A stretch of DNA of 40,804 nucleotides from an uncultured Mycolicibacterium sp. (GTDB taxonomy: Bacteria; Actinomycetota; Actinomycetes; Mycobacteriales; Mycobacteriaceae). Position numbers and translations under genes: made by a program. The DNA is taken from contig NZ_CALDGS010000090.1 in assembly GCF_937941905.1 (NCBI RefSeq), forward strand, positions 1 through 40,804. Reading direction: 5' to 3'. The notes below the pieces were generated by a model that searched no databases, was not told the DNA's origin, and saw only the letters and a list, made by a program, of their open reading frames with translations. Shown piece by piece: positions 15,805-23,535 of the stretch (position 1 is the stretch's first letter; each line of letters opens with the position of its first letter).

Positions 15805-16409
15805 GGTCCCGCGAACTGGCGGTCCCCGGCGCCTGGGAACTCACCCCCACCCTGCACACCGACGCCCGCGGCCTGTTCTTCGAGTGGTTCACCGACGCCG
15901 GGTTCCGCGGCCTGACCGGGCACCGGTTCGACGTGCGGCAGGCCAACTGCTCGGTGTCGGCCCGCGGGGTGCTGCGCGGCCTGCACTTCGCCCAGCTGCC
16001 GCCCGGCCAGGCCAAGTACGTCACCTGCGTGCGCGGCGCGGTGTGGGACGTGGTGGTCGACATCCGGGTCGGCTCGCCGACCTACGGCCGCTGGGATGCG
16101 GTGCTGCTCGACGACCGGGACCGCCGCTCGGTCTACCTGGCCGCCGGACTGGCGCACGGATTCCTTGCGCTGCAGGATGATTCGACGGTGATGTACCTGT
16201 GCTCGGCGGAGTACGACCCGGCCCGCGAGCACACCGTGCGGCCCACCGACCCGGCGATCGGCATCGCCTGGCCCGACGTCGGGGAGCCGATCCTGTCCGA
16301 GCGCGACGCCGCGGCCCCCGATCTGGCCACGGTGCGCGCCGCCGGGCTGCTGCCCGGCTGGGACGAGGCGCAGGCGTTCGTCGAGCAGCTGCGCGCCCGG
16401 CTGGGCTGA
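15801..16409 (+). CDS. rmlC: dTDP-4-dehydrorhamnose 3,5-epimerase
   Basis: 202 residues, equal to the M. tuberculosis enzyme. This cupin epimerase converts dTDP-4-keto-6-deoxyglucose to dTDP-4-keto-rhamnose. Visible landmarks are DARGLFFEWF, the substrate-binding RQANCSVSARGVLRGLHF with the catalytic His, GQAKYVTCVRGAVWDVVVDIR, and YLAAGLAHGFLAL. The GTG start overlaps the rmlB TGA (GTGA), indicating translational coupling. The third pathway genes rmlA and rmlD are not in the window. Confidence 0.97.
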   Translation: MRSRELAVPGAWELTPTLHTDARGLFFEWFTDAGFRGLTGHRFDVRQANCSVSARGVLRGLHFAQLPPGQAKYVTCVRGAVWDVVVDIRVGSPTYGRWDAVLLDDRDRRSVYLAAGLAHGFLALQDDSTVMYLCSAEYDPAREHTVRPTDPAIGIAWPDVGEPILSERDAAAPDLATVRAAGLLPGWDEAQAFVEQLRARLG

Positions 16410-16440
16410 CCGGCCCCGGTCACCCCGCGGGAGGAGACGA

Positions 16441-16492
16441 CGAGCCCTTGCCTCCGGCTCGGGACAATTACTAGGATCTCCAAGTATCTTGG
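16441..16492 (+). promoter_or_regulatory. mmsA promoter with start-site palindrome
   Basis: TTGCCT (16448-16453) and TAGGAT (16472-16477) are separated by 18 nt, a good SigA-type pair. A perfect palindrome CCAAGTATCTTGG (16480-16492) covers the expected transcription start, as a repressor operator would. CGAGCC/GGCTCG (16441-16446 and 16456-16461) forms a weak upstream inverted repeat around the -35. The block is clearly AT-richer than its surroundings. Confidence 0.6.
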
Positions 16493-16541
16493 GTCACACC
16501 CGAGCGAACGGTCCGCGCACCCCGATCCCTGGACGGAAGTC

Positions 16542-18059
16542 ATGAGGCAGATCCAGCACTTCATCAACGGCAAGCACACCGCCGGGCGGTCCACCCGCAC
16601 CGCCGACGTGCTCAACCCGAACACCGGCGCGGTGCAGGCACAGGTGCTGATGGGCACCGCCGCCGACATCGACGCCGCGGTCGCCGGGGCCGCCGAGGCC
16701 CAGCGGGAATGGGCCGCCTGGAACCCGCAGCGCCGGGCCCGGGTGCTGATGAGGTTCATCGACCTGGTCAACGACAACGTCGACGAGCTCGCCGAGCTGC
16801 TCAGCCTCGAGCACGGCAAGACGCTGGCCGACGCCAAGGGCGACATCCAGCGCGGCATCGAGGTGATCGAGTTCGCCGCCGGCATCCCGCATCTGCTCAA
16901 GGGCGAGTACACCGAGGGCGCCGGCCCCGGCATCGACGTCTACTCGATCCGCCAACCGCTCGGCGTGGTCGCCGGCATCACCCCGTTCAACTTCCCCGCG
17001 ATGATCCCGCTGTGGAAGGCCGGCCCGGCCCTGGCCTGCGGCAACGCCTTCATCCTCAAGCCCAGCGAACGCGATCCGTCGGTGCCGGTGCGCCTGGCCG
17101 AACTGTTCCTCGAGGCCGGCCTGCCGCCGGGGCTGTTCCAGGTGGTGCACGGCGACAAGGAGGCCGTCGACGCCATCCTCGAGCACCCGGTGATCCAGGC
17201 CGTGGGCTTCGTCGGCAGCTCGGATATCGCGCAGTACATCTACGCCGGGGCGGCCGCGCACGGCAAGCGCTCGCAGTGCTTCGGCGGGGCCAAGAACCAC
17301 ATGATCGTGATGCCCGACGCCGACCTCGACCAGGCCGTCGACGCGCTCGTCGGCGCCGGCTACGGCAGCGCCGGGGAACGCTGCATGGCGATCAGCGTCG
17401 CGGTCCCGGTCGGCAAGGAGACCGCCGACCGGCTGCGCAACCGGCTGGCCGAGCGGGTGCGCAACCTGCGGGTGGGCCACAGCCTCGACCCGAAGGCCGA
17501 CTACGGCCCGCTGGTCACCGGCGCGGCCCTGGCCCGGGTCCGCGGCTACATCGACCAGGGCGTGGCGGCCGGGGCCGAACTCGTCGTGGACGGCCGCGAG
17601 CGCGGCGCCGACGAGCTGCAGTTCGGCGACGACAACCTCGAGCACGGCTTCTTCATCGGGCCGACCCTGTTCGACCACGTCACCACCGACATGTCGATCT
17701 ACACCGACGAGATCTTCGGCCCGGTGCTGTGCATCGTGCGCGCCAGGAACTACGAGGAGGCGCTGCGGCTGCCCAGCGAGCACGAGTACGGCAACGGCGT
17801 GGCGATCTTCACCCGCGACGGGGACGCCGCCCGCGACTTCGTCTCGCGGGTGCAGGTCGGCATGGTCGGCGTGAACGTGCCGATCCCGGTGCCGGTGGCC
17901 TACCACACCTTCGGCGGCTGGAAGCGCTCGGCGTTCGGCGACCTCAACCAGCACGGGCCGGCCTCGATCCAGTTCTACACCAAGGTCAAGACGGTCACCT
18001 CGCGCTGGCCGTCGGGCATCAGGGACGGTGCCGAGTTCGTCATCCCGACGATGAAGTGA
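16542..18059 (+). CDS. mmsA: Methylmalonate-semialdehyde dehydrogenase (CoA-acylating)
   Basis: A 505-residue aldehyde dehydrogenase. The catalytic Cys281 is in SAGERCMAIS, and the NAD-site segments GITPFNFPAMIPLWK and FVGSSDIA are present. CFGGAKNHMIVMPDA, with Asn where other ALDHs have the general-base Glu, is the signature of the CoA-dependent MMSDH group. The enzyme turns methylmalonate semialdehyde into propionyl-CoA in valine and thymine catabolism. Order mmsA-fadE9-mmsB equals Rv0753c-Rv0752c-Rv0751c. The dedicated promoter and palindrome upstream suggest substrate-responsive repression. Confidence 0.96.
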   Translation: MRQIQHFINGKHTAGRSTRTADVLNPNTGAVQAQVLMGTAADIDAAVAGAAEAQREWAAWNPQRRARVLMRFIDLVNDNVDELAELLSLEHGKTLADAKGDIQRGIEVIEFAAGIPHLLKGEYTEGAGPGIDVYSIRQPLGVVAGITPFNFPAMIPLWKAGPALACGNAFILKPSERDPSVPVRLAELFLEAGLPPGLFQVVHGDKEAVDAILEHPVIQAVGFVGSSDIAQYIYAGAAAHGKRSQCFGGAKNHMIVMPDADLDQAVDALVGAGYGSAGERCMAISVAVPVGKETADRLRNRLAERVRNLRVGHSLDPKADYGPLVTGAALARVRGYIDQGVAAGAELVVDGRERGADELQFGDDNLEHGFFIGPTLFDHVTTDMSIYTDEIFGPVLCIVRARNYEEALRLPSEHEYGNGVAIFTRDGDAARDFVSRVQVGMVGVNVPIPVPVAYHTFGGWKRSAFGDLNQHGPASIQFYTKVKTVTSRWPSGIRDGAEFVIPTMK

Positions 18060-18064
18060 CGCGG

Positions 18065-19234
18065 ATGGACTTCCTGACACTCGACGACGACGAACGGGTG
18101 ATCGCCGAGACGGCCGCCTCCTTCGCCGAGAAACGCCTCGCCCCGTACGCATTGGAGTGGGACGCCGACAAGCACTTCCCCACCGACGTGCTGCGCGAGG
18201 CGGCCGAGCTCGGCATGGCCGCCATCTACTGCCGGGAGGACGTCGGCGGCAGCGGGCTGCGCCGGCTCGACGCGGTGCGCATCTTCGAGGCGCTCGCCGC
18301 CGCCGACCCCACCGTGGCGGCCTTCTTGTCCATCCACAACATGTGCGCGTGGATGATCGACACCTACGGCACGCCCGAGCAGCGCAAGACCTGGGTGCCG
18401 CGGCTGGCGTCGATGGAGGCCATCGCCAGCTACTGCCTCACCGAGCCCGGCGCGGGCTCGGACGCCGCCGCGCTGCGCACCCGTGCGGTGCGCGACGGCG
18501 ACCACTGGGTGCTCGACGGGGTCAAGCAGTTCATCTCCGGCGCCGGGGCCTCCGACGTGTACGTGGTGATGGCCCGCACCGGCGTCGACGGCCCGAAGGG
18601 CATCTCCACCTTCGTGGTCGAGAAGGACACGCCGGGGCTGAGTTTCGGCGCCAACGAGCAGAAGATGGGCTGGAGCGCCCAGCCCACCGCGCAGGTGGTC
18701 TTCGAGGGGGTGCGGGTGCCGGCCGAGAACATGCTCGGCGGCGCCGGCGCCGAGGGTGCGGGCTTCGGCATCGCGATGAACGGGCTCAACGGCGGGCGGA
18801 TCAACATCGCGGCCTGCTCGCTCGGCGGGGCGCAGACCGCCTACGACAAGGCGGCCCGCTACCTCGCCGACCGGCACGCCTTCGGCGGCAGCCTGCTCGA
18901 CGAGCCGACCATCCGGTTCACCCTGGCCGACATGGCCACCGCGCTGGAGACCTCGCGAATGATGTTGTGGCGGGCCGCATCCGCGCTGGACGCCGACGCA
19001 CCCGACAAGGTCGAGCTGTGCGCGATGGCCAAGCTGTACGTCACCGACGCCTGCTACGAGGTGGCCGACAAGGCGCTGCAGTTGCACGGCGGCTACGGCT
19101 ACCTGCGCGAGTACGGCATCGAGAAGATCGTCCGCGACCTGCGGGTGCACCGCATCCTGGAGGGCAGCAACGAGATCATGCGGGTGGTCATCGGGCGGGC
19201 GGCCGCGGCCAGGGCGCGCGCGGCATCAGCATGA
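18065..19234 (+). CDS. fadE9: Acyl-CoA dehydrogenase, isobutyryl-CoA dehydrogenase type (FadE9)
   Basis: 389 residues with the complete acyl-CoA dehydrogenase fold. YCLTEPGAGSDAAALRTRAV is the FAD-binding signature, KQFISGAGASDVYVVMARTG the middle beta domain, and LHGGYGYLREYGIEKIVRDLRVHRILEGSNEIMR, broken over residues 340-375, is the C-terminal helix bundle with the flavin-contacting loop. By position between mmsA and mmsB it most likely oxidises isobutyryl-CoA to methacrylyl-CoA in valine degradation. The start is 5 bp after the mmsA stop. Confidence 0.94.
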   Translation: MDFLTLDDDERVIAETAASFAEKRLAPYALEWDADKHFPTDVLREAAELGMAAIYCREDVGGSGLRRLDAVRIFEALAAADPTVAAFLSIHNMCAWMIDTYGTPEQRKTWVPRLASMEAIASYCLTEPGAGSDAAALRTRAVRDGDHWVLDGVKQFISGAGASDVYVVMARTGVDGPKGISTFVVEKDTPGLSFGANEQKMGWSAQPTAQVVFEGVRVPAENMLGGAGAEGAGFGIAMNGLNGGRINIAACSLGGAQTAYDKAARYLADRHAFGGSLLDEPTIRFTLADMATALETSRMMLWRAASALDADAPDKVELCAMAKLYVTDACYEVADKALQLHGGYGYLREYGIEKIVRDLRVHRILEGSNEIMRVVIGRAAAARARAASA

Positions 19235-19244
19235 GGAGACACAC

Positions 19245-20117
19245 ATGACGACCATTGCGTTCCTGGGCCTGGGCAACATGGGCGGCCCGATGTCGGCCAA
19301 CCTGGTCAAGGGCGGGTTCACCGTGCACGGGTTCGACCCGGTGCCCGAACTACGCAGTGCCGCAGCCGAAAAGGGGCTTCGGGTGTTCGACAGCGCCCCG
19401 GCCGCGGTGGCCGGGGCCGACGTGGTGATCACCTCGCTGCCCAACGGCGCGGTGGTCAGGAGCTGCTATACCGAGGTGCTGCCCGCCGCCGCGGCCGGCA
19501 CGCTGTTCATCGACACCTCCACCATCTCCGTCGACGACGCCCGCGAGGTGCACCGGCAGGCCGCCGAGCGCGGCTGCGCCCAACTCGACGCCCCGGTGTC
19601 CGGCGGGGTGAAGGGGGCGACCGCCGGGACGCTGGCGTTCATGGTGGGCGGTGAGCCCGAGGCGGTGGAGCGCGCCCGGCCGGTCCTGGAGCCGATGGCC
19701 GGCAAGATCGTGCACTGTGGCGGGCCGGGCACCGGCCAGGCGGCCAAGCTGTGCAACAACATGGTGCTCGCGGTGCAGCAGATCGCGGTCGGCGAGGCGT
19801 TCGTGCTGGCCGAGAAGCTGGGGCTGTCGGCGCAGTCGTTGTTCGACGTGATCACCGGGGCCACCGGCAACTGCTGGGCGGTGCACACCAACTGCCCGGT
19901 CCCCGGCCCGGTGCCGACGTCGCCGGCCAACAACGACTTCAAACCCGGCTTCGCCACCGCGCTGATGAACAAGGACCTCGGCCTGGCCATGGACGCGGTC
20001 CGCTCCACCGGGGCCAACGCCCCGCTGGGCAGCCACGCCGCGCAGATCTACGCGGAGTTCGCCAAGGCCAACGCGGACAAGGACTTCAGCGCCGTCATCG
20101 AGCTGCTGCGCGGCTAG
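19245..20117 (+). CDS. mmsB: 3-hydroxyisobutyrate dehydrogenase
   Basis: 290 residues. The N-terminus MTTIAFLGLGNMGGPMSANLVKGG is the NAD-binding Rossmann motif of the beta-hydroxyacid dehydrogenase family. DAPVSGGVKGATAGTLAFMVGG is the substrate-binding signature, and GQAAKLCNNMVLA contains the catalytic Lys. FKPGFATALMNKDLGLAMDA is the usual C-terminal helix. It oxidises 3-hydroxyisobutyrate to methylmalonate semialdehyde, the MmsA substrate, so the operon covers successive valine-pathway steps. A GAGGAGA ribosome-binding site precedes it, 10 bp after fadE9. It converges with the HAD gene, stops 9 bp apart. Confidence 0.96.
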   Translation: MTTIAFLGLGNMGGPMSANLVKGGFTVHGFDPVPELRSAAAEKGLRVFDSAPAAVAGADVVITSLPNGAVVRSCYTEVLPAAAAGTLFIDTSTISVDDAREVHRQAAERGCAQLDAPVSGGVKGATAGTLAFMVGGEPEAVERARPVLEPMAGKIVHCGGPGTGQAAKLCNNMVLAVQQIAVGEAFVLAEKLGLSAQSLFDVITGATGNCWAVHTNCPVPGPVPTSPANNDFKPGFATALMNKDLGLAMDAVRSTGANAPLGSHAAQIYAEFAKANADKDFSAVIELLRG

Positions 20118-20126
20118 ACCGGCCGG

Positions 20127-20939
20127 CTAGGCGGCGATCAGCGGTTTGTGGCCGGTCCACCAGTTCGCCGCCAGTTCCCGGCAGTCCTCGACGCGCAGCG
20201 GCGCCGGGGCGGCGTAGTCCGGGCGGGTCGCGGCGGCCCCGGCGAGCTCCGGCCGGCCGGCCCCGGTGACCACCACGGTGGCCAGCCCGGCCGCGGTCGC
20301 GGTGCGCAGCCCGTGGGCCGATCCGGTGAACGCCAGCACCCGCCCGGCGGGCACCCACAGGTCGGCCAGCGCCAGCCGGTGGCCGTCGGCCGGGCGCATC
20401 GGCTCGGCCAGGTCGTCGGCGGTCACCAGGGTGGTGACCAGCCCCTCCCCCACCAGCTCGCGTACCAGCGGCTCGACCCAGCGGCGCTGCCCGTCGGCGA
20501 CCACCGCCACCGAGATGCCCTCGGCGAACGCCTCGACCACCAGGTCGGCCAGCCCCGGGCGGGGGGTGAGGTCGGCGGCCAGGATCATCTCCTCGAACAT
20601 CATCTGCTTGGTGTCGACGATCTCGTCGGCCAGCAGGTTCAACAGCACGTCGCACTCGGTGCACACGCCACGGGCCCGCAGCTCGGCGGCCACCCGCCGG
20701 CGCTCGTCGTGCAGGGCCAGCAGCCGCCGGTAGCGGGCCGGGGTCCAGGCGATGTCGAGGCCGTGTGCGGCGAACGCCGCGTTGAACACCACGCGGTGCC
20801 CGTCGCACTCGATGTCGGTGAGCGCGTCGAGGTCGAAGACCAGCGCCTGCAGCGGATAGGGATCGGCGGGCCGGGCGGCGCCGTGCGCCGGCTCCCACCA
20901 GAACCGGCCCGCCCGCCAGGTGTTGCGTGTCGGTGCCAC
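20127..20939 (-). CDS. HAD-superfamily (CbbY-like) protein with degenerate active site
   Basis: A 270-residue protein with the overall layout of CbbY/phosphoglycolate phosphatase-type HAD hydrolases: motif I region ALVFDLDALTDIE (Asp36, Asp38), a helical cap (GHRVVFNAAFAAHGLDI), and a core ending TATAAGLATVVVTGAG. Several catalytic positions differ from the family: the DxDGT Gly-Thr is Ala-Leu, the motif II Thr/Ser after the strand VVAD is Gly, the motif III KPxPD is RPADG, and the acidic motif IV (usually EDS..G) is TGSAHG. The nucleophile Asp is kept but magnesium and phosphate handling look compromised, so it may be a non-enzymatic or altered-function relative. It is divergent from the response regulator gene, 104 bp apart. 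Confidence 0.75.
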   Translation of the reverse strand: MAPTRNTWRAGRFWWEPAHGAARPADPYPLQALVFDLDALTDIECDGHRVVFNAAFAAHGLDIAWTPARYRRLLALHDERRRVAAELRARGVCTECDVLLNLLADEIVDTKQMMFEEMILAADLTPRPGLADLVVEAFAEGISVAVVADGQRRWVEPLVRELVGEGLVTTLVTADDLAEPMRPADGHRLALADLWVPAGRVLAFTGSAHGLRTATAAGLATVVVTGAGRPELAGAAATRPDYAAPAPLRVEDCRELAANWWTGHKPLIAA

Positions 20940-20972
20940 GCCCCAAGAGTGGCGCAGATCACATCGGTGCGC

Positions 20973-20990
20973 CTCCCCCGTTCGGGGGAG
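20973..20990. repeat. Perfect inverted repeat in the HAD/response-regulator divergent promoter region
   Basis: CTCCCCC-GTTC-GGGGGAG forms a 7-bp stem with a 4-nt loop. It lies between two divergent start codons, 34 bp from the HAD start and 53 bp from the regulator start. It could be an operator for the neighbouring NarL-type regulator or an RNA hairpin in the HAD leader. Confidence 0.5.
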
Positions 20991-21030
20991 AGCCGGGGGC
21001 AGATCGGCCGGGCGGCCCTCGGGACGGCCA

Positions 21031-21036
21031 TACAGT
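21031..21036 (+). promoter_or_regulatory. -10 box of a leaderless response-regulator transcript
   Basis: TACAGT fits TANNNT and ends exactly 7 nt before the ATG at 21044. This supports 21044 as start over an in-frame GTG at 21035, which would lie inside the promoter. Confidence 0.5.
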
Positions 21037-21043
21037 GTCAGGC

Positions 21044-21706
21044 ATGGAAGTGGACGCGCCCGTGCGGATCGTGCTGGTGGACGACCACGAGATGGTCATC
21101 GAGGGCCTCAAGGCGATGCTGGCCTCGTACGCCGACCGGGTGCAGGTGGTGGGCCACGCCGTCGGCGCCGAGCGCGCGCTGTCGGTGGTCACCGAACTCG
21201 ATCCCGACATCGTGCTGTGCGACGTGCGGATGGCCGGGGCCAGCGGGCTGGACTTGTGCCTGGCGCTGCGGGAGCGCAACCCGCAGCGCAAGGTGGTGAT
21301 GCTGTCGGTCTACGACGACGAGCAGTACCTGTTCCAGGCGCTGCGGGTGGGCGCCTCGGGGTACCTGCTCAAGAGCATCGGCAGCGACGAGCTGGTGCGC
21401 CAGCTCGAGCAGGTGCACCGCGGCCAGATGGCCCTCGACCCAGGCATGGCCGCACGCGCCGCCGACACCGCCGCCCGGTTGCAGCGCGACGAGTTCTGGC
21501 CCGGGGCGCGGCAGGGGCTGACCCAGCGGGAGAGCGAGATCCTGGCGCTGGTGGTCGACGGGCTGTCCAACCGCGGGATCGCCAACAAGCTGGTGATCGG
21601 CGAGGAGACCGTCAAGAGCCACCTGCGGTCGATCTACCGCAAGCTCGGGGTCGGCGACCGCACCGGCGCGGTGGCCTACGCGCTGCGTGAGGGCATCTAC
21701 CGATGA
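21044..21706 (+). CDS. NarL/FixJ-family response regulator
   Basis: 220 residues. Residues 6-125 are the receiver: acidic residues in LVDDHEMVIEG, phosphoacceptor Asp60 in VLCDVRMAG, and Lys in GYLLKSIG. Residues about 155-215 form a LuxR-type helix-turn-helix: LTQRESEILALVVDGLSNRGIA followed by EETVKSHLRSIYRKLGV. It should bind DNA as a dimer when phosphorylated by the kinase encoded next, whose start overlaps this stop by 4 bp (ATGA). The targets are unknown; the inverted repeat in its own divergent promoter region is one candidate. Confidence 0.93.
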   Translation: MEVDAPVRIVLVDDHEMVIEGLKAMLASYADRVQVVGHAVGAERALSVVTELDPDIVLCDVRMAGASGLDLCLALRERNPQRKVVMLSVYDDEQYLFQALRVGASGYLLKSIGSDELVRQLEQVHRGQMALDPGMAARAADTAARLQRDEFWPGARQGLTQRESEILALVVDGLSNRGIANKLVIGEETVKSHLRSIYRKLGVGDRTGAVAYALREGIYR

Positions 21707-22905
21707 CGGCGTCCCGCCCGGCGCTCACCGCCGACCGGGAGCTGGCGCTGCTGCGCGAGCTGATCCAGGCGGCCTCCCGCGGGCCCGGGGTGGAGCCGCT
21801 GGCCGCGGCCGCGGCCCGGATGATCACCGCCGCCACCGGCACCGACGTCTGCTTCGTGCACGTGCTCGACGACACCGAGCGGTCGCTGACGCTGGCCGGG
21901 GCCACCCCGCCGTTCGACAGCGAGGTGGGCAAGATCCGGCTGCCGCTGGGCCAGGGCATCTCCGGCTGGGTGGCCAGCCACCGCGAGCCGGTGGTGATCA
22001 CCGAGAACAAGGAGGCCGACCCGCGCTACGTGCCGTTCCAGTCGTTGCGCGGCCGCGACTTCACCTCGATGGTGTCGGTGCCGATGGAGACCGACCCGGG
22101 CGGGCTGGTCGGGGTGCTCAACGTGCACACCGCGGCGCGCCGGGAGTTCACCGACCGCGACGTGGAGCTTTTGCTGACCATCGGCCGGCTCATCGCCGGC
22201 GCGATGCACCAGGCCCGGCTGCACCGGCAGCTGGTGGCCCGGGAGCGGGCCCACGAGATGTTCGTCGAGCAGGTCATCGAGGCCCAGGAACTGGAGCGGC
22301 GGCGGCTGGCCGGGGACATCCACGACGGCATCTCGCAACGGCTGGTGACGCTGTCCTACCGGCTGGACGCGGCGATCCGCGCGCTCGACGACCCGCCGAC
22401 GGTGGCCGAGCAGCTGGCCAAGGCGCGCGAGCTGGCGGAGCTGACGCTGCAGGAGGCGCGGGCGGCGATCAGCGGGCTGCGCCCGCCCGTGCTCGACGAC
22501 CTGGGCCTGGCCGGGGGGCTGGCCAGCCTGGCCCGGTCGGTGCCCGGGGTGGAGGTGCAGGTCGCGCTGGCGGAGGTGCGGCTGCCCGACCACATCGAGC
22601 TGGCGCTGTACCGGATCGCGCAGGAGTGCCTGCAGAACGTGGTCAAGCACGCCCGGGCGCACACCGCGCGGTTGTCGTTCGCCGTCGACGACGGGGTGGC
22701 GCGGCTCGAGATCGCCGACGACGGGGTGGGGTTCGACACCTTCGAGCACCCGCTCGGCGCGGAGGAGACCGGCGGCTACGGATTGCTGTCGATGGCCGAG
22801 CGGGCCGAGATCGTCGGCGGCCGGCTCAACATCCGGTCCCGGCCCGGCGCCGGCACCACCGTCATCGCCACCATCCCCCTCACCCCACCCCGCGAGCAGA
22901 CGTGA
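21703..22905 (+). CDS. GAF-domain sensor histidine kinase (HisKA_3/NarX-type)
   Basis: A 400-residue cytosolic kinase with no membrane helices. Residues about 25-175 form a GAF domain (MITAATGTDVCFVHVLDD, LPLGQGISGWVASHREPVVI). A dimerisation segment holds the phosphoacceptor His207 in RRRLAGDIHDGISQRL, the HisKA_3 signature. The ATPase end has QECLQNVVKHARA (N-box), ADDGVGFD (G1) and GGYGLLSMAERAEIVGG (G2). The sensor ligand cannot be inferred; no heme-binding His pattern like that of DevS was recognised. Its start overlaps the response regulator stop, forming a standard two-component pair. Confidence 0.93.
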   Translation: MTASRPALTADRELALLRELIQAASRGPGVEPLAAAAARMITAATGTDVCFVHVLDDTERSLTLAGATPPFDSEVGKIRLPLGQGISGWVASHREPVVITENKEADPRYVPFQSLRGRDFTSMVSVPMETDPGGLVGVLNVHTAARREFTDRDVELLLTIGRLIAGAMHQARLHRQLVARERAHEMFVEQVIEAQELERRRLAGDIHDGISQRLVTLSYRLDAAIRALDDPPTVAEQLAKARELAELTLQEARAAISGLRPPVLDDLGLAGGLASLARSVPGVEVQVALAEVRLPDHIELALYRIAQECLQNVVKHARAHTARLSFAVDDGVARLEIADDGVGFDTFEHPLGAEETGGYGLLSMAERAEIVGGRLNIRSRPGAGTTVIATIPLTPPREQT

Positions 22906-22962
22906 CCACCCCCTGATCCGCGCCGAACCGGAGGGGTGCGCAGTTGCTCGCGGGAGAACGGG

Positions 22963-23505
22963 CTAGAAGTCGCCGGCGTTGCGGCGCAGCGTCTGGATGC
23001 ACGCCGACAGCTGCCGGCACTCCTGCGGCGACATGCCGATGTCGGCGAACACCTCCCGGTTCAGCGTCGCGGTGGCGTCCTCGACGGTGCAGCGGCCCAG
23101 CTCGGTGATCCGCACCAGCGTGGTGCGCCCGTCGGTGGGATGCGGCAGCCGCTCCACCAGCCCGTCGGCCTCCAGCCGCCGGATGGCGTGGGTGACGCTG
23201 GTGACGTGCACCTGCAGCCGGGCCGACGCCTTGGCGATGGGCAGCGCCCCGGTGCGGCTGAACGCCAGCAGCCGCAGCAGCTCGAACCGGGAGAAGCTCA
23301 GGTCGTAGGGCCGCAGCGCGGCCTCGACCCGGGCCAGCAGGATCTGGTGGGCGCGCATCACCGAGGTGACCGCGACCATCCCGTCGGCGACCTCCCCCCA
23401 GCCGGCCCGTTCCCAGTTGCGCCGGGCCAGGGCGATCGGGTCACGCGTGGCCGGCTCGTCGTCGGGGATGTGCTGCGCGGCCGGCCGTTCCATACGCCAT
23501 TTCAT
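22963..23505 (-). CDS. MarR-family transcriptional regulator
   Basis: 180 residues. The winged helix-turn-helix is at about residues 70-140: FSRFELLRLLAF, then LPIAKASARLQVHVTSVTHAIRRLEADGLVER (recognition helix VHVTSVTHAIRRLE) and the wing HPTDGRTTLVRITELG. Flanking helices provide dimerisation. It lies 30 bp downstream of map on the same strand, in the place where M. tuberculosis has sigL. Its ligand and targets are unknown. An alternative ATG four codons later (MERPAAQ) is possible. Confidence 0.9.
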   Translation of the reverse strand: MKWRMERPAAQHIPDDEPATRDPIALARRNWERAGWGEVADGMVAVTSVMRAHQILLARVEAALRPYDLSFSRFELLRLLAFSRTGALPIAKASARLQVHVTSVTHAIRRLEADGLVERLPHPTDGRTTLVRITELGRCTVEDATATLNREVFADIGMSPQECRQLSACIQTLRRNAGDF

Positions 23506-23535
23506 ACCGCATCCGCCGGTGCGCCCGGCGGGCGG

